Of a DNA stretch of 64,000 bases, positions 53,155 through 60,905 are shown in pieces. The stretch's first letter is position 1. Every line of letters starts with the position of its first letter. The notes beneath the pieces are model-generated. The model made no database searches. It was not told the DNA's origin and saw only the letters and a list, made by a program, of their open reading frames with translations. The DNA comes from Beijerinckiaceae bacterium RH AL1 (GTDB taxonomy: Bacteria > Pseudomonadota > Alphaproteobacteria > Rhizobiales > Beijerinckiaceae): the NCBI GenBank assembly GCA_901457705.2, contig LR590083.2, positions 2,542,597 through 2,606,596 on the forward strand, written 5' to 3'. The translations under genes and the position numbers were made by a program.

Positions 53155-56100
53155 GCAGCTTCTCCTCCTTCGGATCGACGAAGCACGGCGGGCACACCTC
53201 GCAGAGCACGTCGCCCTTGCGCACCGGATCGTAGGCTCGCACACGCTCGCCGATCCGCGACGTCCCGTTCTTCAGGAAGCCGAGCCCGATCCAGGTGCCG
53301 AGCGTCGGCGAGTAGGCGACCGAGGACAGGTAGCCCTCGTCCGTCGCGATGGTCGGGCTGACATGCGGGCTGACAAAATGGCTGCCGGCGCGAATGCGCT
53401 CGCCCGCCGTCACCGGCTTCACGCCGACGAAGACCGGCCGGTCTGGCGCCTCAAGCGCCGGGCGGTGGCGCATGAGGCGGCCGATGAAGTCCTTCTTCTT
53501 GGCCAGCATCTTGTCGAGGCCGAGGTCGCGCGCCGTGGTCATGCCGTTCAGCTCGGCAGTTGCGGCATGGCCCTTCTCGATGCGCATGACGCTGAGCGCC
53601 TCGGTGCCGTAAGGCGTGATGCCGTAGGGCTCGCCGGCATGCAGGATCGCCCGCCACGCCGCGTCGCCGTAGCGCGCCGGCACGGCGATCTCGTAGGCCA
53701 GCTCGCCCGAGAAGGAGATGCGGAAGAGCCGCGCCTTGATGCCGCCTGCCACGGTGATCTCCGCCGCCGCCAGGAACGGGAACGCCTCGTTCTCGATGTT
53801 GAACGGCGCGTCGACGATGTGACGCAGCGTGTCGCGGGCGTGCGGGCCGGCGACGGCGAACTGCGCCCACTGCTCGCTCACCGAGGTCATCTGGACCTCA
53901 AGCTCGGGGCAGAGCCACTGGTGCACGTATTCGAGGTGCTGCATCGCGCGCGCCGCGTTGGCGGTGGACGCCGTCGCGACATAGTGATTTTCGCCGAGCC
54001 GCGTGATCGTGCCGTCGTCAAGCACGAAGCCGTCCTCGCGCAGCATCAGCGCATAGCGTGCCTTGCCGACGGGCAGCGAGCCGAACGGGTTGCCGTAGAC
54101 CATCTCGATGAGCTTCAGCGCATCCCTGCCCTGGAAGTCGATCTTGCCGAACGTCGAGACGTCACAGATGCCGACGCGGCTGCGGACGGTGGACACCTCG
54201 CGGATCACCGTTTGCAGCCAATCGGTCTCGCCCTCGCGCGGAAAATAGGCCGCGCGCATCCAGGCGCCCGAGGTGACGAACACCGCGCCGTTCTCCTCGC
54301 CCCAGCGGTGCGAGGGCGTCAACCGCGCAGCGCGGAAGCTCTTGCCGCGGTGGTGGCCGGCGAGCGCGCCGATCGCCACCGGCGAGAACGGCGGTCGGAA
54401 GACGGTGGTGCCGACCTGCGGGATCGACTGCGTCGTCAGCTCGGCCATGATGCCGAGGCCGGACATGTTCGAGGTCTTGCCCTGGTCCGTCGCCATGCCG
54501 AGCGTCGTGTAGCGCTTCAGGTGCTCGACGGCACGGAAGCCCTCGCGATGCGCCAGCTCGACGTCGGAGGCGCCGACGTCGTTCTGGAAGTCGACGAAGG
54601 ATTTGTCCTTGCAGCCCGGCACGCGCCACAGCGGTGTATGCGCCGCCGTCTCCGGATCGACGGCGAAACGCTCCGACGCCTTGGTCTGGAAGCCGCAGGC
54701 CTCCGCCACTTCGGCGCCGGCGCGGATGCCGTCGTCGAGCGCGTCCGACAGCAGGAAGCGGCCGGCGGCCGTGCCGACGGGCACCAGCAGGCCGTTCTGC
54801 CCGTCGGGTACGAAGGCGCTGATGGCCTCGTTCCACACCGGCTTGCGGCCGAGATGCGAGTCGAGGTGAACGATGGGGTTCCACCCATTCGCCATCGCCA
54901 GGCAATCGCAGGCAATCGTCTGCGTCGCGCCGTCGTCGCCGCGGACCGTGACGGAAGTGAGCTCGGGCCGGCCCTTCGTGGCGATGACCTGCGCGCCGAG
55001 GAAGAGGCGGGCGTCGCCGCGCTTCGCGAGCGCGAGCAGCCCGTCGTCGACGCTGGCGCGCGTGTCGACGATCGCGGCGACATGGCCGCCGACGGCCTCT
55101 ATGTCGGCGGCGGTGCGCCAGCCGTCGTCGCTCGACGTGAAGACCACGGTCTCGAGGCCCGGCAGCACGCCGTAGCGGTTGACGTAGGCGCGCACGGCGC
55201 CGGCCAGCATCACGCCGGGGCGGTCGTTGCCGCCGAAGACATGCGGCCGCTCGATCGCGCCCGCGGCGACGATGGCCCGCTTGGCGAGGATGCGCCAGCT
55301 GCGCTGCCGCGGCAGGTAGGAGGGCGCGCTCGCCAGATGGTCGGTGACCCGCTCGATCGCGCCGAACTGGCCGTGATCGTAGACGCCGAACAGCGTGGTG
55401 CGGGTGAGGATCTGGACGTTCGGCAAGGCCTCCAGCTCGGCGATCGTCGCGCCGACCCAGTCGAGGCCGGAGGCGCCGTTGATCTCGCGGCGCTCGGCGA
55501 GCAGGCGACCGCCGAGGCGATCCGACTCGTCCACCAGCAGCACCCGCGCGCCGGAGCGGCCGGCCATCAGCGCCGCCGCAAGGCCCGACGGGCCGCCGCC
55601 GACGACGAGCACGTCGCAATGGGCGTGCGCCTTCTCGTAGTGGTCGGGGTCCGGAGCTTCCGCAGCGCGGCCGAGGCCCGCGGCACGACGGATCATCGGC
55701 TCGTACAGCTTCTCCCAGAAGGCCGCCGGCCACATGAAGGTCTTGTAGTAGAAGCCCGCGGCGAAGACCGGCGCCAGCGCCGCGTTGACCGAGAGCAGGT
55801 CGTGCTTGAGCGACGGCCAGCGGTTCTGGCTCGTCGCGGCGAGGCCGTCGTAGAGCTCGACCATCGTCGCCCGCGTGTTGGGCTCGCGGTGCGCGCCGGT
55901 GCGCAGCTCGACGAGCGCGTTCGGCTCTTCCGAGCCGGCGCTGAGGATGCCGCGCGGACGATGGTACTTGAACGAGCGGCCGACGAGCCGCACGCCGTTG
56001 GCGAGCAGCGCGGACGCCAGCGTGTCGCCGGCGACGCCATGCAGCGGCCTGCCGTCGAAGCTGAAGACCAGCGGCTTGCGCCGGTCGATCAGCCCGGAAG

Positions 56101-56182
56101 TCTTCGTGCGGTTCGGCTGGGTCGTCGCGTCGCGCGACGGCGCGAGGTGCGATCCCGCGCGATCGAGGGTCATGGTGCTCAT
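53147..56182 (-). CDS. mgdC: N-methylglutamate dehydrogenase subunit C (SoxA-like)
   Basis: 1011 residues. An N-terminal Fer2_4-like domain (VFSFDGRPLHGVAGDTLASALL) without the usual cluster cysteines, an NAD/FAD-binding domain (DVLVVGGGPSGLAAALMAGR), and C-terminal GcvT-type aminomethyltransferase domains (AHREG...RVGICDVSTFGKIDFQG) that pass the methyl-derived one-carbon unit to tetrahydrofolate. SoxA of sarcosine oxidase has the same plan. Its ATG overlaps the mgdB stop (ATGA). Confidence 0.83.
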   Translation of the reverse strand: MSTMTLDRAGSHLAPSRDATTQPNRTKTSGLIDRRKPLVFSFDGRPLHGVAGDTLASALLANGVRLVGRSFKYHRPRGILSAGSEEPNALVELRTGAHREPNTRATMVELYDGLAATSQNRWPSLKHDLLSVNAALAPVFAAGFYYKTFMWPAAFWEKLYEPMIRRAAGLGRAAEAPDPDHYEKAHAHCDVLVVGGGPSGLAAALMAGRSGARVLLVDESDRLGGRLLAERREINGASGLDWVGATIAELEALPNVQILTRTTLFGVYDHGQFGAIERVTDHLASAPSYLPRQRSWRILAKRAIVAAGAIERPHVFGGNDRPGVMLAGAVRAYVNRYGVLPGLETVVFTSSDDGWRTAADIEAVGGHVAAIVDTRASVDDGLLALAKRGDARLFLGAQVIATKGRPELTSVTVRGDDGATQTIACDCLAMANGWNPIVHLDSHLGRKPVWNEAISAFVPDGQNGLLVPVGTAAGRFLLSDALDDGIRAGAEVAEACGFQTKASERFAVDPETAAHTPLWRVPGCKDKSFVDFQNDVGASDVELAHREGFRAVEHLKRYTTLGMATDQGKTSNMSGLGIMAELTTQSIPQVGTTVFRPPFSPVAIGALAGHHRGKSFRAARLTPSHRWGEENGAVFVTSGAWMRAAYFPREGETDWLQTVIREVSTVRSRVGICDVSTFGKIDFQGRDALKLIEMVYGNPFGSLPVGKARYALMLREDGFVLDDGTITRLGENHYVATASTANAARAMQHLEYVHQWLCPELEVQMTSVSEQWAQFAVAGPHARDTLRHIVDAPFNIENEAFPFLAAAEITVAGGIKARLFRISFSGELAYEIAVPARYGDAAWRAILHAGEPYGITPYGTEALSVMRIEKGHAATAELNGMTTARDLGLDKMLAKKKDFIGRLMRHRPALEAPDRPVFVGVKPVTAGERIRAGSHFVSPHVSPTIATDEGYLSSVAYSPTLGTWIGLGFLKNGTSRIGERVRAYDPVRKGDVLCEVCPPCFVDPKEEKLRV

Positions 56183-56460
56183 GCCGAAGCCCTTTCCGCC
56201 AGCGCGACCTCGCGGGCGAGCGACACCTTGTCGATGCGATGGGTCCTGGTGTCGCGCTCGACGACCAGCCAGGCGCGACAGCCCATGCCGTGGTACCAGA
56301 GCTCCTTGTGCAGCCCGGCGACGTTGTCGCGCAGGTAGACATAGTCGGTCATCGTCTCGAGCGGCACGTCCATGCCGCGCGGGCGCTTCAGCGTCGCATC
56401 CCCGAGGTAGGTGAACTCGCCGTTGTCGCGGAGCCCGCAGCACGGGCAATCGATGCGCAT
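56179..56460 (-). CDS. mgdB: N-methylglutamate dehydrogenase subunit B (SoxD-like)
   Basis: 93 residues, typical of the zinc-binding delta subunit of sarcosine oxidase. MRIDCPCCGLRDNGEF at the start provides Cys ligands; GMGCRAW and nearby His probably complete the site. It helps assemble the complex. GAGGAG ribosome site; 10 bases after mgdA. Confidence 0.83.
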   Translation of the reverse strand: MRIDCPCCGLRDNGEFTYLGDATLKRPRGMDVPLETMTDYVYLRDNVAGLHKELWYHGMGCRAWLVVERDTRTHRIDKVSLAREVALAERASA

Positions 56461-56470
56461 GATCGTCTCC

Positions 56471-57721
56471 TCAGTGCAGGTTCGGCTGGGCGCCCATGCC
56501 CTTCTCGTCGATGATCGCGCCGGTGGCGAAGCGATCGAGCCGGAAGGAGGCGTTGAGCGGGTGCGGCTCGTCGCGGGCAATGTTGTGGGCAAAGCAGAAG
56601 CCCGAGGCCGGCGTCGCCTTGAAGCCGCCGTAGCACCAGCCGGCGTTGAGGTAGAGGCCCTCGATCGGCGTCTTGTCGATGATCGGCGAGCCGTCCATCG
56701 ACATGTCCATGACGCCGCCCCAGTGGCGCAGCAGGCGCAGGCGGCCGATGCCCGGCCACATCGCCATGCCGCCTTCCATCACGTCCTCGATCGTCGCGAG
56801 ATTGCCGCGCTGGGCGTAGGAATTGTAGCCGTCGATATCGCCGCCGAAGACGAGGCCGCCCTTGTCGGACTGGCTGACGTAGAAGTGCCCGGCCCCGAAC
56901 GTGACGACGGTGTCGATGAGCGGCTTCAGCCCTTCGCTGACGAAGGCCTGCAGGACGTGGCTCTCGATCGGCAGGCGAAGGCCGGCCATCGCGGCCACCT
57001 GCGAGCTGGCGCCGGCGACGGCGAGGCCGACCTTCTTCGCCCCGATGTAGCCGCGCGTCGTCTCGACCCCGACGACGCGGCCGTTCTCCCGGCGGAAGCC
57101 GGTGACGGCGCAGTTCTGGATGATGTCGACGCCGCGGTCGCTCGCCGCGCGGGCGTAGCCCCACGCGACCGCGTCGTGCCGCACCGTGCCGCCACGCCGC
57201 TGCAGCAGGCCGCCCATGATGGGAAAGCGCGCGTTGTCGTAGTCGAAGAACGGCACCATGGCGCGCACCTGCTCGCGATCGAGCAGCTCGGCGTCGACGC
57301 CGGCGATGCGCATCGCGTTGCCGCGCCTTGCATAGGCATCGCGCTGCGCGTCGGAATGGTAGAGGTTGAGCACGCCGCGCTGGCTGACCATGGCGTTGTA
57401 GTTGATGTCCTGCTCCAGGCCCTCCCAGAGCTGCATGGACTTTTCGTAGAACGGCGTGTTGCCGGGCAGCATGTAGTTCGAGCGGATGATCGTCGTGTTG
57501 CGGCCGATGTTGCCGGAGCCGATGTGCGAGCGCTCGAGCACCGCGACGTTGCGGATGCCGTGCTGCTCGGCGAGGTAGTAGGCCGTCGCAAGGCCGTGGC
57601 CGCCGCCGCCGACGATGATGACGTCGTAGGCGTCCTTCGGTGCGGCGTCGCACCATTGCGGGCGCCAGTCCTTCTGGCCGCGCATCGCCTGGTACAGCAC
57701 GGAGAAGATCGAGTAGTTCAT
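56471..57721 (-). CDS. mgdA: N-methylglutamate dehydrogenase subunit A (SoxB-like)
   Basis: 416 residues, a D-amino-acid-oxidase-fold flavoprotein like the sarcosine oxidase beta subunit: DVIIVGGGGHGLATAYYLAE (FAD-binding), SGNIGRNTTIIRSNY and the closing NAGWCYGGFKATPASG. In the methylamine pathway the complex oxidises N-methylglutamate to glutamate and a one-carbon unit. Sarcosine oxidase cannot be excluded from this gene alone; the link to mgsABC and gmaS favours MgdA. First gene of a leftward unit under the divergent regulator. Confidence 0.83.
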   Translation of the reverse strand: MNYSIFSVLYQAMRGQKDWRPQWCDAAPKDAYDVIIVGGGGHGLATAYYLAEQHGIRNVAVLERSHIGSGNIGRNTTIIRSNYMLPGNTPFYEKSMQLWEGLEQDINYNAMVSQRGVLNLYHSDAQRDAYARRGNAMRIAGVDAELLDREQVRAMVPFFDYDNARFPIMGGLLQRRGGTVRHDAVAWGYARAASDRGVDIIQNCAVTGFRRENGRVVGVETTRGYIGAKKVGLAVAGASSQVAAMAGLRLPIESHVLQAFVSEGLKPLIDTVVTFGAGHFYVSQSDKGGLVFGGDIDGYNSYAQRGNLATIEDVMEGGMAMWPGIGRLRLLRHWGGVMDMSMDGSPIIDKTPIEGLYLNAGWCYGGFKATPASGFCFAHNIARDEPHPLNASFRLDRFATGAIIDEKGMGAQPNLH

Positions 57722-57773
57722 GGCTCTCCGCCTCGATTTGACGAGTGGATCGTACGCCACGGCGCGGCTTGCC

Positions 57774-57811
57774 CCATGACAAATCACGACGTATCCATGA
57801 CGAAATGCGAC
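57774..57811. promoter_or_regulatory. Candidate AraC-type operator: two direct repeats 21 bp apart
   Basis: CCATGACAAATCACGAC (57774-57790) and CCATGACGAAATGCGAC (57795-57811) match at 13 of 17 positions, including the first seven. The 21-bp offset equals two DNA turns, the usual spacing of AraC-family half-sites. The pair lies between mgdA and the regulator gene and the second copy covers the regulator start, which would permit autorepression with activation of mgdA. Confidence 0.6.
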
Positions 57812-58767
57812 AGGCGCTGCCGAAGAGCGAAGCGGACGACACGGCGGCGCTCGGCGTCGGGTTCCTGCTGCTGCCGGGCTTCCCGCTGATGTCGTACGCC
57901 GGCGCCGTCGAGCCGCTGCGTGCCGCGAACCTGCTCGCCGGGCGGTCGATCTATCGCTGGTGGCACGTCTCGCCGGACGATGCGCCAGTCCACGCGTCGA
58001 GCGGCGTGGCGTTCCTCCCCGACGGGCGCATCGGCGACGACACGCTCGACGCGCGACGCGTCTTCATCTGCGCCGGCGGCAATCCTAGCACGTTCGAGGA
58101 TCGCCGCGTCTTCACCTGGCTGCGCCGCCTTGCCCGTCGCGGCGTCGCGCTCGGCGGCATCTCGGGCGGCCCATTCGTGCTGGCGCGCACGGGGCTGCTC
58201 GACGACCGCACCTGTACGCTGCACTGGGAGCATATCCCCGCCTTCCAGGAAACGTTTCCGCGCGCCCGCGTCGAGCGCTCGCTGTTCGAGATCGACGGCG
58301 ACCGCATCACCTGCTCGGGCGGCATCGCCGCGCTCGACATGTCGTTGCAGCTCATCTCGAACGACTTCGGCGAGGCGCTGGCGCTCGAGGTCGGCGACTG
58401 GTTCCTGCACAACCAGATCCGCGAGGGTCACTCGCCGCAGCGCATGACCTTCGCGCGCCGCTTCAACATCCGCGACGAGCGGCTCGCCCGCGTCCTTGCT
58501 GCCATCGACGACAATCTCGAAACGCCGCTCGCGCGGAGCGAGCTGGCGCGCCTCGCCAACGTGTCGAGCCGGCATCTCGAGCGGCTGTTTCGCGACGCGC
58601 TCGGCGTCACGCTGCACGACTATTACCTGCGCCAGCGGCTCGCTCAGGCGAACCGCCTGCGCCGCGAGACGACGATGAAGCCGGACGAGATCGCGCTCGC
58701 CACCGGCTTCAAGTCGGCCGCGGCGCTGCGGCGCGTCGAGCGCCGGCAGGCCGCGGCCGCGACGTGA
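57805..58767 (+). CDS. GlxA-family (DJ-1/PfpI plus AraC) transcription regulator
   Basis: 320 residues. The N-terminal two thirds is a DJ-1/PfpI-like domain (FLLLPGFPLMSYAGAVEPLRAAN and GGISGGPFVLARTGLL), as in GlxA-type regulators such as GbdR and SouR that sense methylated amines. The AraC domain has its first helix-turn-helix intact (ARSELARLANVSSRHLERLFRDALG). After TGFKS the protein ends in an odd basic sequence, SAAALRRVERRQAAAAT, without the usual second recognition helix. It diverges from mgdA, with a candidate operator between. Confidence 0.83.
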   Translation: MRQALPKSEADDTAALGVGFLLLPGFPLMSYAGAVEPLRAANLLAGRSIYRWWHVSPDDAPVHASSGVAFLPDGRIGDDTLDARRVFICAGGNPSTFEDRRVFTWLRRLARRGVALGGISGGPFVLARTGLLDDRTCTLHWEHIPAFQETFPRARVERSLFEIDGDRITCSGGIAALDMSLQLISNDFGEALALEVGDWFLHNQIREGHSPQRMTFARRFNIRDERLARVLAAIDDNLETPLARSELARLANVSSRHLERLFRDALGVTLHDYYLRQRLAQANRLRRETTMKPDEIALATGFKSAAALRRVERRQAAAAT

Positions 58768-58774
58768 GCGGGCC

Positions 58775-60235
58775 TCAGAGGACCTTGGCGCCGGCCGGGA
58801 TCTCGGCGATCTCGAGATCGTGCTCGATCTGCAAGAGGCTCATCGGCTTGACGTTGCGCAGCCAGAAGAACCAGAGCGCGCCGACGAGCATGTAGGCGAC
58901 GAAGATCGGCGGCAGCAGGTTCGCAGGCCACGCCGGCAGCGGATAGAGGCTGCCGAGCAGCGACAGGGCCATCAGCACGGCGCCGAGCGCGCCCATCACG
59001 ACGGTGCCCGCCGTCAGCTCGCCCCGCTTCTTCAGGAGCAGCGGCGCGGCGACCGAGCACATGAAGTAGACGATGATGAAGCCGTAGGACGCGAGCGTGC
59101 CGTACCAGCCGAAGGCGTCGGTCTCGGCGCCGAAGCGCATGAAGGCGACGCAGAGCACGAAGTTGAGCACGGCGCCGATCGCCAGGGCGACGAAGGGCGT
59201 CTGGTGCTTCGAGTGCACGCGCCCGAACGAGGCGTGCAGGAAGTTGTAGCGGCCGAGCGAGTACATCATGCGGCCAAAGGCGTTGAGCGAGGCCAGCGCG
59301 CAGGCGAAGCTCGAGACCGCGGCGCCGATGTAGACGAGCGCGATCAGAAGCGAGCTCTGGCCGGCGAGGATGTCGGCGAGCGGCGCGCCGCTGGCGCCGA
59401 GCTTCGTCGCATCATCCGCAAAGCCCTGCGTGATGACGTAGGTCGTGAAGACGAAGAACACGCCAGCGAGCAGCGCGGTCCACTGGATGGCGCGCGGGAT
59501 GACGCGGTCGGGATCGCGCGCCTCCTTGCCGAGCGTCGCCGCGCTCTCGAAGCCGACGTAGGAGAAGATCGCGAAAACGATCGCCTGCGCCGCCTTGCCG
59601 TAGTCGATGCCGGCGAGGTTCACCTGCTTGGCGTCGACATGGAAGCCGGAATGGCCGATGGCGACGATGCATACGCCGAGGATGATGACGACCGAGATCG
59701 CCTCGAGGGTGAGCCCGATCCGCGACGAGAAGCGGATGTCGCGCGCCGCGCAGACGAAGGCGAGGACCGAGACCAGCGCATAGAGCACGATCGAGTTGGG
59801 CACGAAGCCGGTGTTCAGGGCGGAGAACAGCGTTTTCACGAAGATCGAGGTGGCGACGGTGAGCGCCATCGCGGTGGTCAGATAGGCGGCAAGCATCGCC
59901 CATCCGGAGAGCAGGCCCCAGGACGGCCCGAGCGAGCGCGAGACGTAGATGAAGAACGAGCCTGCGCAGGGAATGCGCTTGGCGAGCTTGCCGACGTTGA
60001 AGCCGACGATCAGGAGCGCGATCGTGGCGGCGACGTAGACGAGCCACGAGGCGGTGCCGGCCATGCCGCCGACGACGGCGACGGCCAGCGCCGGCGTGAG
60101 CGTCGGAGAGACGTTGGCGATCGACTGGCCGATCGTCTCGATGAAGGAGAGACTGTCTTTTCTGAGTTCAACCACGAGCGACCCCCGCGTTTTGGCTGCC
60201 AGCAGCCTGGGCGCGGCTGCTTTCTTGGTAGGCAA
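58775..60235 (-). CDS. APC-family amino acid permease
   Basis: Up to 486 residues with about 12 membrane helices; helix 1 has the IANVSPTLTPALAVAVVGGMAG pattern and helix 6 the VFAIFSYVGFESAATLGKEA segment of APC amino-acid transporters. The upstream TTG start has no ribosome site; a GTG at 60175 with GGGGGT upstream would give about 466 residues. It lies downstream of the decarboxylase and acetyltransferase genes, so it may exchange the amino acid for its decarboxylation product. Confidence 0.82.
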   Translation of the reverse strand: MPTKKAAAPRLLAAKTRGSLVVELRKDSLSFIETIGQSIANVSPTLTPALAVAVVGGMAGTASWLVYVAATIALLIVGFNVGKLAKRIPCAGSFFIYVSRSLGPSWGLLSGWAMLAAYLTTAMALTVATSIFVKTLFSALNTGFVPNSIVLYALVSVLAFVCAARDIRFSSRIGLTLEAISVVIILGVCIVAIGHSGFHVDAKQVNLAGIDYGKAAQAIVFAIFSYVGFESAATLGKEARDPDRVIPRAIQWTALLAGVFFVFTTYVITQGFADDATKLGASGAPLADILAGQSSLLIALVYIGAAVSSFACALASLNAFGRMMYSLGRYNFLHASFGRVHSKHQTPFVALAIGAVLNFVLCVAFMRFGAETDAFGWYGTLASYGFIIVYFMCSVAAPLLLKKRGELTAGTVVMGALGAVLMALSLLGSLYPLPAWPANLLPPIFVAYMLVGALWFFWLRNVKPMSLLQIEHDLEIAEIPAGAKVL

Positions 60236-60323
60236 GAAATTTTGCTCGCAAGAAGAATGCCGGACGCGGGGTCGCGCGCCGGCCGAGCGGCCGACGGCGC
60301 AGTTTTCGGGCCAGGATAGCGCG

Positions 60324-60905
60324 TCAGTCCGTGATCGGGCCGTCCGGACCCCAGGGGCTCGGCGGGGCGTCGCCGCCGGGTCCGAGCGCGCGCTGCACCA
60401 TCACGGTCTCGGACCAATGGTCGAACCGGTAGGCGACGGCCGGCAGGCGCCCGACGACGGCGAAGTCGAAGGCCTCGTGCAGCTTCAAGGAGGCTGCGTT
60501 GCCGCCGTCGATGTAGCCGATCAGCTGGCGGTAGCCGGCGGCCGCGCAGGCCTCGATCAGCGCCGCCAGCAGCGCGCGGCCGACCCCGCAGCCGAGGCGC
60601 TCGGGGTGCACGTAGATCGAATGCTTGACGGTGTAGCGATAGGCGGGCCGCTTGCGGAACGGCACGACGTAGGCGTAGCCCGCCACCTGCCCGTCGATGA
60701 TCGCGACGAGATGCGGCAGGCGGTGCTTGCGCATGTTCTTGCGCCGCGCCTTCAGGTCCTCGGCATCGAAGCGCGCCGGCTCGTAGCCGCCGGTGTCGCC
60801 GACGCCGTGGCAGGCATGGTGCCTGTAGATCCACAGCATGTCGGCGACGTCGGCATCGATCGACGGCCGCACGAGGATCGTGTCGGGCTCCCTGCCCTGC
60901 GTCAT
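60324..60905 (-). CDS. GNAT-family N-acetyltransferase
   Basis: 193 residues with GNAT motif A (SIYVHPERLGCGVGRALLAALIEAC, the acetyl-CoA-binding QxxGxG/A-like region) and motif B (YIDGGNAASLKLHEAFDF). It resembles phosphinothricin-type acetyltransferases, which act on amines and amino acids. Its ATG overlaps the decarboxylase stop (ATGA), so it may acetylate the amine product or be an unrelated partner. Confidence 0.87.
   Translation of the reverse strand: MTQGREPDTILVRPSIDADVADMLWIYRHHACHGVGDTGGYEPARFDAEDLKARRKNMRKHRLPHLVAIIDGQVAGYAYVVPFRKRPAYRYTVKHSIYVHPERLGCGVGRALLAALIEACAAAGYRQLIGYIDGGNAASLKLHEAFDFAVVGRLPAVAYRFDHWSETVMVQRALGPGGDAPPSPWGPDGPITD

Noticed and set aside
53048-56338. Long rightward open frame (over 1000 codons) opposite mgdC
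   Set aside because: It is antisense to a strongly conserved protein and has an Arg/Ala/Gly/His-rich composition; such frames arise by chance in GC-rich DNA.
56471-57721. Calling this gene set sarcosine oxidase (soxBDAG)
   Set aside because: The subunit types do match, but the presence of gmaS and mgsABC in the same 13 kb makes N-methylglutamate dehydrogenase more likely; sarcosine oxidase is kept as an alternative.
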